Positions 17,867-34,178 of a stretch of 64,000 nucleotides of DNA are shown in pieces (the first letter of the stretch is position 1; the number at the start of each line of letters is the position of its first letter). The notes beneath the pieces were generated by a model. It had not been told where the DNA came from. It saw only the letters and a program-made list of their open reading frames with translations, and did not search any database. Origin of the DNA: JBFGCT01 sp963825565 (lineage in GTDB: Bacteria; Actinomycetota; Acidimicrobiia; Acidimicrobiales; Ilumatobacteraceae); the NCBI GenBank assembly GCA_963825565.1, contig CAWGTW010000004.1:1-64000 (forward strand), written 5' to 3'. Made by a program: the position numbers and the translations under genes.

Positions 17867-19503
17867 CCGTTCGCCGCGTCGTCGGAGTCCTCGTGCTGGC
17901 GATCGGGTTCTTCGCGCTCGCCGCGCCCGGCATCGCGCATGCCGACGACTGTTCGTCGCCGTCCGATTGCTCGAACACCGCCTGGACCGTCGCCGGAGGC
18001 GCGGCGGTCGCGGCGGCGATCGTCGGCGTGGCGATGGGCACTCGAAGCGAGGGCGGGAGCGGGGCCGAGGAGTGCGAGGACGCCGCCGCCCTGCACGCTT
18101 CGATCAGCGCGCGCTTCCAGCGGCTCGCCGACCTCGCCGTGCTCCGGCGTGGCGCGATGCTGTCGAAGGCCCGAGCCGAGGCCCAGTTGCGCGCGGCGGG
18201 AGAGTGGGCGGCGCGCCTCGAGTCGTCGGCCCAGCTTCCGACGACCGGCGCCGCCATCGCCGCGTCCGCAGGGTCGGCGACCACCAAGGCGGCCGGGGAG
18301 CTCATCGAAGGGACCGCCACGAGCGCCATCGCCCGTCAGCGCCTCGCGGCACTCCTCGCCGACTCGTCGTCGCACGGGGGCACCCTCCGGGCCGGCGCGT
18401 CCACCGGTGGTCGGGGAGCGATGAGCACTGCCAGCTCGTGGTTCTCCCGCTTCGGTGCCATCGTGAGCGTCGCGGGGCAGTACTTCAACTACCAGCACCG
18501 CGACGACATGCGCACGCTCGGCATCCTGCGGCAGACGATGACCCAGAAGCAGGCCGAGATCGAACGCTGGACGAGCGCGGCGGACGAGTACGGCGGGAAG
18601 ATCGACGGTGGCATGCAGGCGCTCCGTCCCGCCGTCGATCAGTTCAACAAGCTCAACGAGCAGCACGGTTGCGGCTGGTCGCGGCTCGATCTGGCCCAGA
18701 TGCAGGGCCTCCTCGATGCCCCGCCGGCCGCGGTCGGAGCGATCGGTGCCGTCCCGCAACACATCCTCGAAACCGAACCTCCGATCCGGCGGGCGACCGA
18801 CGAGGAGCGGGCCGAGGAACGCCGTCGAGACAGGGACCGACCGGTCTGCAGCGCATACGACGCCGACCTCGCAGCCTGGAACAGCCTCGTCGGCCAGATG
18901 ACGCCGAAGCTCGACAAGTGGGACGAGGAGCTCCGTCATTGGGCGGCGCGCGGTGCGGCCGTCCGGCGCGTGATGGCGCATCGGAGCGAGTACGAGCGCC
19001 AGGTCCGCGAGGCGATCTGGGGCGTGACCGGCAACGCGCTCGGCGAACGGGCGCTCGCCGGCGCCGATCTCGGAATCGCTGCGGCCGGACTCGTCGTGGC
19101 GTCCGCGCCGGCGGTCGTCGCGCTGGGGATCGCCGGGATCGTCGTATCGGTCGCTCGCGGCCAGATGTCGCCGACCGACGCGCAACTGATCGCTGAGGGC
19201 AAGATCGCCGCCGAGATGCAGTTCTGGGCGAGCCGGCTGATGTACATCCGGGCCGAGATCACGCGGATCACCCAGATGCGGACGGAGGTGCTCAGCGAGT
19301 TGCAGCGGCGGCGCATCCGACTCGACCGGACCCACGCCTGGTGCTCCCCATGGTGGGACGACCGGGGCGAGCAGCACGAGCGCGCCGAGCCGGTGCCGAT
19401 CCGGTATCGGCGTGACTACTCGAACTTCGACGCACATCCATCGGCTCGCTACTCGGCGATGCCGCTCCACGACCTGATGCAGGAGATCCGAACATGGCGC
19501 TGA
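17863..19503 (+). CDS. Secreted or membrane-anchored 546-residue protein of unknown function (cluster gene 3)
   Basis: The GTG start overlaps the previous stop as GTGA. An N-terminal signal (VVGVLVLAIGFFALAAPGIAHA) is followed by two Cys-containing turns (DDCSSPSDCS) and a second hydrophobic stretch at 41-60. A long Ala-rich helical body has coiled-coil-like segments near 215-260 and 320-390. A strongly hydrophobic hairpin (IAAAGLVVASAPAVVALGIAGIVV) lies near 405-430, then another helix and a basic tail. The pattern resembles pore-forming or translocated proteins with one late hydrophobic hairpin, but that is only an analogy. No conserved domain is recognised. Confidence 0.6.
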   Translation: MTVRRVVGVLVLAIGFFALAAPGIAHADDCSSPSDCSNTAWTVAGGAAVAAAIVGVAMGTRSEGGSGAEECEDAAALHASISARFQRLADLAVLRRGAMLSKARAEAQLRAAGEWAARLESSAQLPTTGAAIAASAGSATTKAAGELIEGTATSAIARQRLAALLADSSSHGGTLRAGASTGGRGAMSTASSWFSRFGAIVSVAGQYFNYQHRDDMRTLGILRQTMTQKQAEIERWTSAADEYGGKIDGGMQALRPAVDQFNKLNEQHGCGWSRLDLAQMQGLLDAPPAAVGAIGAVPQHILETEPPIRRATDEERAEERRRDRDRPVCSAYDADLAAWNSLVGQMTPKLDKWDEELRHWAARGAAVRRVMAHRSEYERQVREAIWGVTGNALGERALAGADLGIAAAGLVVASAPAVVALGIAGIVVSVARGQMSPTDAQLIAEGKIAAEMQFWASRLMYIRAEITRITQMRTEVLSELQRRRIRLDRTHAWCSPWWDDRGEQHERAEPVPIRYRRDYSNFDAHPSARYSAMPLHDLMQEIRTWR

Positions 19504-20315
19504 ACGCCGCAACCCTGGAACAGCTCGCGCGGGACGGCTACGGCCCGCTGCGCTTCGTCGTCGACGCCGATGGGTGGCGGACGCAGTGGGGCGCCCACCC
19601 GGTGTCGATCCGAGCCGACGTCGGCACGCTGCGCGTGGTCGCGGAACGCACCGTGTCATGGCCCGGCACCCGACGTGCGCCCGGCGAGATCGAGCGGCGA
19701 GTCGAACGCGCGCTCGCCGAGGTGATCGTCGGACGCCCCGAGTTGCTGAGCATCGAGGTCGACCCGCGCCGGTCGCAGGTCGTCACGTCGATCTGGGTCG
19801 ACGTCGAGCATGCCGGCCCGCCGGATCTGGCTTCGGCGGTCCGGGCGGCCGTGGTCATCGGTGATCTGGCCGAGTGGTCCGTCGAGGTGGTCGGCGTCCG
19901 CCTCGCCGCCGAAGCGGAGCTCCTCGACCTCACCGGCTCGGCCGAGAGTGATCTCGAGGCGGCGACGGCGGCGCTGGCCGAGGCCGAGCAGGCCTCGGTC
20001 GACGCCTCCGCCCTGATGGCGACCGCCGCCGCGCCCGGACCGGTGCCGGACCGGCCCCCGCCGGTGGCGCCGGTCGCGCCCGAGCGTCCGTCCCCGGCGC
20101 CGCCGCCCGCGCGCCCGACCGAGTGGTGCTACGTGATGGCACCCACCGACGTGCTCGACCCGAGCGACACGAGCCGGACGTTGGCTCGGCTGGAACCGGG
20201 CGCGTGGTATCGGCTGGTCGCCGAGCGCGAGGGGTGGACGCGAGTGGCCGACGCGGACCGAACCTTCGAGGGCTGGGCGCCTGCGAATCGGATCCATCGT
20301 CGCGACGCGGTCTGA
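19494..20315 (+). CDS. Protein with C-terminal SH3-like domain (cluster gene 4)
   Basis: 273 residues, overlapping the end of cluster gene 3 by 10 bases. Residues 1-150 form an alpha/beta domain (LRFVVDADGWRTQW, VVTSIWVDVEHAGPPDLASAVRAAVVIGDL). A short helical Ala/Glu segment and a Pro-rich linker (about 178-205) follow. The C-terminal 65 residues look like a bacterial SH3 domain (LARLEPGAWYRLVAEREGWTRV, FEGWAPANRI). Such modules often bind cell-wall peptide or hold partner proteins. There is no signal peptide, so it may act on the cytoplasmic side of the preceding membrane proteins. Confidence 0.6.
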   Translation: MALNAATLEQLARDGYGPLRFVVDADGWRTQWGAHPVSIRADVGTLRVVAERTVSWPGTRRAPGEIERRVERALAEVIVGRPELLSIEVDPRRSQVVTSIWVDVEHAGPPDLASAVRAAVVIGDLAEWSVEVVGVRLAAEAELLDLTGSAESDLEAATAALAEAEQASVDASALMATAAAPGPVPDRPPPVAPVAPERPSPAPPPARPTEWCYVMAPTDVLDPSDTSRTLARLEPGAWYRLVAEREGWTRVADADRTFEGWAPANRIHRRDAV

Positions 20316-20339
20316 GGGCTCGGTGGTCCCGCGGGTCGG

Positions 20340-21317
20340 CTACACGCCCCAGCCCTCGTCGATGCAGCGCACCGACCCGGTGAGCGGCACGAGTTGCCCG
20401 GTCGCCAGATCGGCCGACCAACCGTGCAGCATCACCTCGAACCACTCGGTCCCGCTGAGCTGGAAGATCCCGACGACACCGGTGCGTTCGACGCCGTCGA
20501 CCTGGCAGGGTGTCCCGCCGAGTATCACCATGTCGCTCACGTCGACCTCGACGGGTGGAGGGATGAGGACGGCGTCGATGACCTCGAACTCCGGTGTGCC
20601 GTCGACCGCCGGTGTCGGCGTCGTCCACTCCAACCAGAACATCTCGCCGTCCGGTGTGTCGACCCACGAGACCGCGTAGTCCAGGTTCTCCGGGAGCAAT
20701 GCGCCGCCGATCCAATCGATTCCCGCCGGCGGCGTGCCCTGGTAGCGGAGCCCCACGTACGCGGTCGTCGGATCCTCGGGCGTGGCTGGGACGGTGCTGG
20801 ATGGTGTCGTGGGTGCGGTCGTCGTGGGTGGGGTCGTCGTCGATGGTGCGGTCGTCGTGGTGGGCGGGGAGGTCGTGGTCGTCGTGGGCGTGGTGGTCGT
20901 CGCGTCGGTCGTGGTGATCGGTGTCGTCGCCGGCGACGTCGTCGGCGGTTCGGCCGTCGTCACGGTCGAGGCGGTCGACCCACCACCGTCATCTCTGGAC
21001 CGCCAGACTGCGATGGTGGCAACGGCGAGCACCGCGACGGCGGCCGCGACGATCGCCAGGCGGCCGCGGCGCGGGCGTCCCGGTCCGCCGCCGCTGTCGT
21101 CGGTCGGTGCGGGCGGCGGGGCGGGCGGTGGGGTCGTCGGCGGCTGCTCCGGTGAGCCGGGGGGCGGCTCGCCGGGAGGTGCGTCATCCGGGGGCCGCGG
21201 GGGCGGGGCGGCGGGCGGTGGCTCCGGGGGCGGGGCGGCCGGCGGCGCGGGCGGAGGCTGGGGAGGCGGGTCGGGCGGGGGACCGGCGCCGGGATCGGAT
21301 CGGGAATCGGTGACCAT
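20340..21317 (-). CDS. Single-pass membrane protein with Pro-rich tail, Thr-rich stalk and extracellular domain
   Basis: 325 residues. The first 75 are Pro-dominated and probably cytoplasmic. A basic PRRGR patch precedes one TM helix (LAIVAAAVAVLAVATIAVW, about 85-103). Residues 118-175 are almost entirely Thr/Pro/Ser, like a mucin-type stalk and a likely O-mannosylation target. The last 140 residues form a globular domain with two Cys (TPCQVDG and VRCIDE), likely disulfide-linked. The topology is clear and the family unknown. It is convergent with the SH3-like gene. Confidence 0.65.
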   Translation of the reverse strand: MVTDSRSDPGAGPPPDPPPQPPPAPPAAPPPEPPPAAPPPRPPDDAPPGEPPPGSPEQPPTTPPPAPPPAPTDDSGGGPGRPRRGRLAIVAAAVAVLAVATIAVWRSRDDGGGSTASTVTTAEPPTTSPATTPITTTDATTTTPTTTTTSPPTTTTAPSTTTPPTTTAPTTPSSTVPATPEDPTTAYVGLRYQGTPPAGIDWIGGALLPENLDYAVSWVDTPDGEMFWLEWTTPTPAVDGTPEFEVIDAVLIPPPVEVDVSDMVILGGTPCQVDGVERTGVVGIFQLSGTEWFEVMLHGWSADLATGQLVPLTGSVRCIDEGWGV

Positions 21318-21418
21318 CGATCCGATCGTCCCGCTACGACGTTGCGATGACCAGGGTCCTTCGTTGAACCGTTCCCGGGAACCGTCTCAGCGCCTCCTGG
21401 CGCGCGAGCTCGGCGGGG

Positions 21419-22267
21419 TCAGGGGAGCGCGGTCGGGTGCTTGGGGACGTCGACGCGGGTGGTGAGCAGCGTGCCGGTCGCGGCGCCGGCGGCACGGTCG
21501 GGATGTGAGTCGGCGCACGTGAGCACGTACAGCGTGCGCCCGTCGGCGCCGCCGAGCATGCAGGCGTACGTCGGCTGCGGCGTCTCGATCGTGTGGGTCA
21601 CCTCGCCGCCCTCGCGGACCCGGACGACCCGCCGGCCGGCGGCGTCGGAGAACCAGATCGCGTCCTCGGCATCGATCGTGCAGCCGTCGGGCGCCGACCC
21701 GGGCACCGCGGCCCACGTCCGCGGGTCGCCGAGCGTCGCATCGTCGCCGATCGGGTAGGCGGTGTACCTGCTGGCGAACGTCTCCCCGACGATCAACGTG
21801 CGGCCCTCGTCGGTGATCACCGATCCGTTGGGGAACACGCTGCCCACGGCCGCGACCTCGACCGTCCCGTCGGCGCGCACCAGGGCGATCGACGTGGTCG
21901 CCATCTGTCCGCCGCCGTGAAGGTCGAACCCGAAGTTGCCGACGTAGGCGTTGCCGGTCGCGTCGACGACCATGTCGTTGCACTCGTGCGCGGCAAACGA
22001 GGACAGGTCGGCGTGCTCGACGGTCGAGCCGTCGGCCTCGACCCGCATCAGCCGGCGGTCGAGCATCGACACGAAGAGCAACCGGCCGTCCGGCAGCCAG
22101 CCGAGGCCCGACGGTTGGCCGTCGTACTCGAGCTCGACCCGCCGCACGCCGTCGTCGCCGACCGAGCAGATCGTGTGCTGGAAGAAGTCGGAGAACCAGA
22201 GCCGGCCGCCGCGCCAGCGCGGACCCTCCCCGAAGTCGATGCCGTCGAGGAGCTGCGACCAGGTCAT
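21419..22267 (-). CDS. SMP-30/gluconolactonase/LRE-like beta-propeller hydrolase
   Basis: 282 residues. Metal-binding and fold motifs are visible in order: LDGIDFGEGPRW with the metal Glu, LWFSDFFQHTI, HECNDMVVDATGNAYVGNFG with the metal Asn, VFPNGSVITDEGRTLIVGET, and APDGCTIDAEDAIWFSDA with the metal Asp. The family contains gluconolactonases and other calcium-dependent lactonases. There is no signal peptide. Substrate is unknown and no sugar-acid pathway genes adjoin. Confidence 0.85.
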   Translation of the reverse strand: MTWSQLLDGIDFGEGPRWRGGRLWFSDFFQHTICSVGDDGVRRVELEYDGQPSGLGWLPDGRLLFVSMLDRRLMRVEADGSTVEHADLSSFAAHECNDMVVDATGNAYVGNFGFDLHGGGQMATTSIALVRADGTVEVAAVGSVFPNGSVITDEGRTLIVGETFASRYTAYPIGDDATLGDPRTWAAVPGSAPDGCTIDAEDAIWFSDAAGRRVVRVREGGEVTHTIETPQPTYACMLGGADGRTLYVLTCADSHPDRAAGAATGTLLTTRVDVPKHPTALP

Positions 22268-22330
22268 GGCCGTGACGCTAACGATCCCGTTGGCGCGATC
22301 TCGGTGCGGAACGAGCCCCGCACGCGTTGG

Positions 22331-22786
22331 TCATGCAGTCGGTGGTCTCGGGGGCGGTGGTGGTTGGGTCGCGTGGTGGACGACGGTCGGGTCGAGGATC
22401 ACGTGATCGGCGGCGTTGGCGGCGAACCACACCTCGGTGGTGCGCAAGCCGGTCGGACCGTCGAGCGAGCCGGCCATGACCGAGATCGAACGGACCGGCC
22501 CATCCTCGACCCGGAAGAACAGCGAAGAACCGCATCGCTCGCAGAACCCGTACGACACGTTCGGGTCGTCGGCAGGGTGGAACCAGCGCAGCGGGGCGTC
22601 GGCGTCGAAGCGCACCGCGTCGGGCGGCGCCGCCGTGGCCGCCACGAAATTGCCCGAGGTCTTCTGGCAGCGGTAGCAGTGGCAGGCGAACACGTCGCGG
22701 ACCGGTCCGGTGACCTCGAACCGCACGCCCCCGCACAGGCAACTTCCGCGCAACGGTCGATCGGCCCTGGTGCCCTGGTCGTCCAT
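22331..22786 (-). CDS. GFA-family zinc protein (CENP-V/glutathione-dependent formaldehyde-activating type)
   Basis: 151 residues starting MDDQGTRADRP. Cys motifs follow the family: GSCLCGGVRFEV, CHCYRCQKTSGN, and CERCGSSLFFR, together binding two zinc ions. Despite the family name, most members have no proven glutathione activity and actinobacteria generally use mycothiol, so a formaldehyde role is uncertain. It is divergent from the amylopullulanase, with the 35-base palindrome between them close to its own start. Confidence 0.85.
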   Translation of the reverse strand: MDDQGTRADRPLRGSCLCGGVRFEVTGPVRDVFACHCYRCQKTSGNFVAATAAPPDAVRFDADAPLRWFHPADDPNVSYGFCERCGSSLFFRVEDGPVRSISVMAGSLDGPTGLRTTEVWFAANAADHVILDPTVVHHATQPPPPPRPPTA

Positions 22787-22820
22787 GGCTGCAGTCTGGC
22801 CGAGACGTCGCCTCGCTCGG

Positions 22821-22855
22821 CCCGGCAATCTGCAAGAAACTTGCGGATTGCCGGG
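22821..22855. promoter_or_regulatory. 35-base palindrome with MalR-like core upstream of the amylopullulanase
   Basis: CCCGGCAATC and GATTGCCGGG (10-bp perfect arms) enclose TGCAAGAAACTTGCG, itself a palindrome of GCAAG and CTTGC. The CTTGCAG/CTGCAAG half-site is characteristic of LacI-family MalR operators at streptomycete amylase and maltose promoters. The site lies 81 bases before the amylopullulanase ATG and 34 bases from the GFA gene start. Confidence 0.6.
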
Positions 22856-22936
22856 TTCTCGTGCAAGGCGCGACCAGATTGATCTAACTTCGGCGACGGG
22901 CCGTAGAACGCTCGTCACTCATCGGGGGGATCCGAG

Positions 22937-30654
<7,718 letters not shown>

Positions 30655-30660
30655 TTCCTC

Positions 30661-30712
30661 CGTTCGCGTCGCGATCCCGGTGGGGCGGGCCTCTGAGTTC
30701 GCGACGCGAACG
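30661..30712. repeat. Intergenic hairpin, GTTTGCGTCGCGA family, copy 3 (compensated variant)
   Basis: CGTTCGCGTCGCGA (30661-30674) pairs perfectly with 30699-30712 around a 24-base loop. Relative to the 11.6 kb copies, one T to C change in the left arm is matched by A to G in the right arm. It lies 7 bases after the amylopullulanase stop. Confidence 0.75.
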
Positions 30713-30861
30713 CGGTGATCTCACCGGAACGGGGGACGCCGCTGGCAACGTCGGCACGGCCACCGCTCGGCCCGACTTCCGGCCACCAACGCCGCCGCTG
30801 ACCGGTTCGCGGGTCGGACCCCGGTCCGGTCAGCGGCCCGCGGTGCCTCGCAGCGCGGAGG

Positions 30862-32004
30862 TCAGGGGCCGAAGCGGTTGCTGGGCGCCGATGAGGCCAT
30901 GAACATCGCGCCCATCAGGACGGCGAACGCGGCGACCAGCAGGGTGAAGTACTCGGTCCGCAGCCGCTTGGCGGGAACGACGAAGAGCGGGAAGGCGAGC
31001 AGCATGAACCGTCCGGCCGACGCCTGGCGGGCGTTCATCGCGATCAGGGCGACGCTGGCCAGCGTGTACCACCACCATTCCGGCCGCATCCGCATGCGCC
31101 ACCCGACGACGAGCGCGACCGCCGCCGCGGCGAGAGCGATCACGCCGAAGGTCTCGTTGGCGTCGACCCACTCGAGTGTGACGAACTCGATGACCGAGCG
31201 GAGCGTTTCCGCGCCGAAGTCGATGCCGGCGTTCCAGTACTCGCGCTGGAGTTGGAAGTACCCGGTGGGCTCGCCGGTGCGGTGCCAGACGTAGCCGACC
31301 CAGAGAGCGAAGCCGGCCGGTGCGGCGAGCGTCGGCAGCAGTGGGGCGAGGCGTCCGGTCGACCGGTAGTCGCGCCATCCGGCGATCGCGATCGGCACGG
31401 CGATCAGGAATCCCGTCGGCCGGGTGAGCGCCCCGAGGAACGCGAAGGCCGCCGTGGCGCCGTAGCGTTTGTGCCGGAGCGCCAGGAACGCCAGCACCAC
31501 CAGCAGCAGGGCCAATGCCTCGGTGTAGACCATCGTGAACACGAACGCCTGCGGCGCGAAGCTCAGCAGCGTGACCGTGCGCAATGCGACGACGTCGTCG
31601 TACTCGGCGCGCACCAGCCGGTACAGCAGGATCATCGCACCGGCACCGCAGAGCAGGGAGAGCGCGACACCCGCCTCGGAGTAGCCGAGGGGCGTGACCG
31701 TGGCCAGCACCCTGACCAGCCCCGGATAGAGGGGGAAGAACGCGGTCCGCCTCCACTGGATGATCCCGCCCAGCCCGGTCTCGGTCGGGTACCCGTCGGC
31801 GACGATGTACTCGTACCAGTTCCCGTCCCAGTTGGTCAGCACCTCCTGGGCGGAGAACCCGAGGAACATGGCGGTCGCGAACCAGGTCACGACCGCGGTG
31901 AGCAACCGGCTCAGGGCGAACACGCCGAGCGGCGCCAACCACCATCGCCGGCCGAGCGGCGGTCCCACCACGCCAACGGGCACGGTCAGCGGAACCTCGG
32001 ACAT
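30862..32004 (-). CDS. PIG-V-like GT-C mannosyltransferase
   Basis: 380 residues from the ATG at 32004. A polyprenyl-phosphate-sugar-dependent GT-C topology is visible: a first TM segment, then the loop motif NWDGNWYEYIVADGYP, where the acidic residue of GT-C enzymes lies, and FFPLYPGLVRVL as in PIG-V proteins. About nine further TM helices follow. In actinobacteria such enzymes use polyprenyl-phosphomannose in envelope glycolipid or protein mannosylation. That suits a genome with Thr-rich stalk proteins such as 20340-21317, though the link is speculative. A hairpin repeat lies downstream. Confidence 0.75.
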   Translation of the reverse strand: MSEVPLTVPVGVVGPPLGRRWWLAPLGVFALSRLLTAVVTWFATAMFLGFSAQEVLTNWDGNWYEYIVADGYPTETGLGGIIQWRRTAFFPLYPGLVRVLATVTPLGYSEAGVALSLLCGAGAMILLYRLVRAEYDDVVALRTVTLLSFAPQAFVFTMVYTEALALLLVVLAFLALRHKRYGATAAFAFLGALTRPTGFLIAVPIAIAGWRDYRSTGRLAPLLPTLAAPAGFALWVGYVWHRTGEPTGYFQLQREYWNAGIDFGAETLRSVIEFVTLEWVDANETFGVIALAAAAVALVVGWRMRMRPEWWWYTLASVALIAMNARQASAGRFMLLAFPLFVVPAKRLRTEYFTLLVAAFAVLMGAMFMASSAPSNRFGP

Positions 32005-32089
32005 CGCTCGATACTGGCACGTCGCCCGTCTCCGACGACATCTCGGTCGAGAGGTGACGGTCGGGAGGTGACGGTCGGCCGGGCGATCG

Positions 32090-32992
32090 TCAGCCGGGCG
32101 ACAGCCAAGCGGCCAGCGCGGCACCGATCTCGTCGGGGCTGTCCTCCTGGATGAAGTGGATGCCGGCGACGGTCACCTCGGTCTGGTTCGGCCACGTCCT
32201 GCAGAACTCGCGCTGCGGGCCGATCAGGATCGCTCCCGGGTCGGCGTTGACGAACAGCTTCGGCACGTCGCTCGTGCTCAACCAGTCGGCGTAGGCCCGC
32301 ACGATCTCGACGACCTCGGCCGGCTCGCCCTCGACCGGGATCTGGCGCGGCCAGGTCAGCGTCGGTCGTCGGCTCTCACCCGGTTCGGCAAACGGACGGC
32401 GGTACTCGGCGTGCTCCTCGGGGGTCAAGCGGCGGATGATCGCGCTCGGCAACACCGCCTCGACGAAGAGGTTCTTCTCCAGCACCATCTCCTCGCCGGC
32501 GGGTGAGCGGAACCCCTGGAAGATGCCGCGGGCGTTGTCCGGCCAGGCGTCCCACGAGGCGATCGGCTGCACGATCGCCTCCATGTAGGCGATCCCCGCG
32601 ACCCGGTCGGGGTGGCGGTGCGCCCAGTGGAAGCCGAGCGCCGATCCCCAGTCGTGGATCACGAAGACGATCTCGCTGCCGAGTTCGAGTCGGTCGAGCA
32701 ACCCGTCGAGCCACGCCCGGTGCTCGACGAACGTGTACGACTCCGGACCCGAGTCGTCGAGCTTGTCGCTGTCGCCCTGGCCGATCAGGTCGGGGGCGAC
32801 ACAGCGCCCGAGCGCGGCGACGTGGCGGATGACGTTGCGCCACAGGTAGGACGACGTCGGGTTGCCGTGGAGGAACACGATCGTGCGATCGGTGCCGTCG
32901 ACACGGCCCGAGTCGTAGTACGCCATCGTCCTGGTCGTCCCGTCGACGGTGACATCGGCGCGCTGCTTGGGGAGCGGATCGGTGGTGGCCAT
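32090..32992 (-). CDS. dhaA: Haloalkane dehalogenase, HLD-II type
   Basis: 300 residues from the ATG at 32992. Catalytic machinery is complete and spaced as in DhaA/LinB: halide-stabilising Asn44 in HGNPTSSYLWRN, nucleophile Asp114 and halide-binding Trp115 in HDWGSALGFHW, acid Glu138 in AYMEAIVQP, and His279 in GIHFIQEDSPDEIG. It hydrolyses carbon-halogen bonds of haloalkanes in the cytoplasm. No haloacid dehalogenase or alcohol dehydrogenase is adjacent, so the physiological substrate is open. It is divergent from a methyltransferase gene. Confidence 0.92.
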   Translation of the reverse strand: MATTDPLPKQRADVTVDGTTRTMAYYDSGRVDGTDRTIVFLHGNPTSSYLWRNVIRHVAALGRCVAPDLIGQGDSDKLDDSGPESYTFVEHRAWLDGLLDRLELGSEIVFVIHDWGSALGFHWAHRHPDRVAGIAYMEAIVQPIASWDAWPDNARGIFQGFRSPAGEEMVLEKNLFVEAVLPSAIIRRLTPEEHAEYRRPFAEPGESRRPTLTWPRQIPVEGEPAEVVEIVRAYADWLSTSDVPKLFVNADPGAILIGPQREFCRTWPNQTEVTVAGIHFIQEDSPDEIGAALAAWLSPG

Positions 32993-33118
32993 GCCGACCA
33001 GCGTTGCAGATCGAATCGGCCCCGGCGGACACCGGGGTCGACATGCCGTCCGACGGCCGGGCCGCGAACGACAGCCGTCCGGTGCCCAGCGAACACCGCT
33101 GCCGTACGATCGGTGTCG

Positions 33119-33865
33119 ATGGCCGACGAGCACCGCTTCTACCGGGACTTCGCGCAGTGGTGGCCGCTGATCTCGCCGGTCGCGGACAACCTGGAGGAGG
33201 CGACCTACGCCGCCGACCTGCTGACATCCGGATCGATCGAGGTCGGCGACGTGCTCGAGCTCGGCAGCGGCGGCGGCAACAACGCGGCGCACCTCAAGCG
33301 GTGGTTCGCGATGACGCTCGTCGATCTGTCCGACGACATGCTCGACGTGTCGCGCGCCACGAATCCCGAGTGCGAGCACGTCTGCGCCGACATGCGGACC
33401 ATCCGGCTCGGCCGGCAGTTCGACGCCGTGTTCGCCCACGATGCGATCGAGTACATGGTCACCGAGTGGGGCCTCGGCGAGGCGATCGAGACGGCCTGGA
33501 TCCATTGCCGGCCCGGCGGGGTCGCCGTGTTCATGCCCGACCACACCGCCGAGACGTTCCTGTCGATGTCGAGCCACGGCGGATCGGACGCGCCCGACGG
33601 GCGCGGCGTGCGCTACCTCGAATGGACGTGGGATCCAGACCCGGCCGACCACTGGGTGACGACCGACTACGTGTTCCTGTTCCGGCACGCCGACGGGACG
33701 ACCACGATCGAACACGAGTCGCACCACACCGGCCTGTTCCACGAGGAGACCTGGCTGCGGTTGCTCGCCGAGGCCGGTTTCGAACCCGACGTCGTCACCG
33801 AGGAGACCACCGAGGACCGCCCGCCCCGGCGCGTCTTCGTCGGCCGTCGCCCGCAGGAGCCGTGA
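33119..33865 (+). CDS. Class I SAM-dependent methyltransferase
   Basis: 248 residues from the ATG at 33119 (a GTG lies two codons upstream). The Rossmann-type fold is clear: DVLELGSGGGNNAAHLKR (motif I), MTLVDLSDDMLDVSR (motif II acidic residue), CADMRTIRLGRQFDAVFAHDAIEY (motifs III/IV) and a helix-strand region with GGVAVFMPD. C-terminal strands carry several His (IEHESHHTGLFHEE). Small-molecule methyltransferase; substrate unknown. Confidence 0.85.
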   Translation: MADEHRFYRDFAQWWPLISPVADNLEEATYAADLLTSGSIEVGDVLELGSGGGNNAAHLKRWFAMTLVDLSDDMLDVSRATNPECEHVCADMRTIRLGRQFDAVFAHDAIEYMVTEWGLGEAIETAWIHCRPGGVAVFMPDHTAETFLSMSSHGGSDAPDGRGVRYLEWTWDPDPADHWVTTDYVFLFRHADGTTTIEHESHHTGLFHEETWLRLLAEAGFEPDVVTEETTEDRPPRRVFVGRRPQEP

Positions 33866-33932
33866 CCCGAGCGGGGAGCGAGCGCATCTGCGACCGCGTC
33901 GATCGGATGGGCGCCGGCGAAGCCGATCGGTG

Positions 33933-34178
33933 TCAGGACCGCGCCGACGGAGGGTGTGCCATCCCCATGTAGACCCCGCCCCGCCGGAGCTCGTCGAGCA
34001 TCTGATCGAGGCGCTTCTGGCGCGTGGCGGGTTGCTTCGCGCGCCCGATCCATCCGAGGTAGTCGTTGCGTTGGTATCGCGGCCGCCGCTCGTAGTCGTC
34101 CAGCAGTCCCTCGGCGAGCAGCACCTCCCGCACGTCGGCGGGCATCGGGTGGTCGGGCCGCCGGACCACCGTGATCAC
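33933..34178 (-). CDS. Small YdeI/OmpD-associated C-terminal domain protein
   Basis: 81 residues from the GTG overlapping the amidohydrolase stop as GTGA. The sequence VREVLLAEGLLDDYERRP followed by NDYLGWIGRAKQPATRQKRL is the helical C-terminal domain of YdeI/OmpD-associated proteins, whose hallmark is the helix with WI.AK..ETR..R. Full-length family members are about 190 residues; only the terminal module is here. It may be a free-standing domain or the survivor of a truncated gene. Confidence 0.65.
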   Translation of the reverse strand: MITVVRRPDHPMPADVREVLLAEGLLDDYERRPRYQRNDYLGWIGRAKQPATRQKRLDQMLDELRRGGVYMGMAHPPSARS

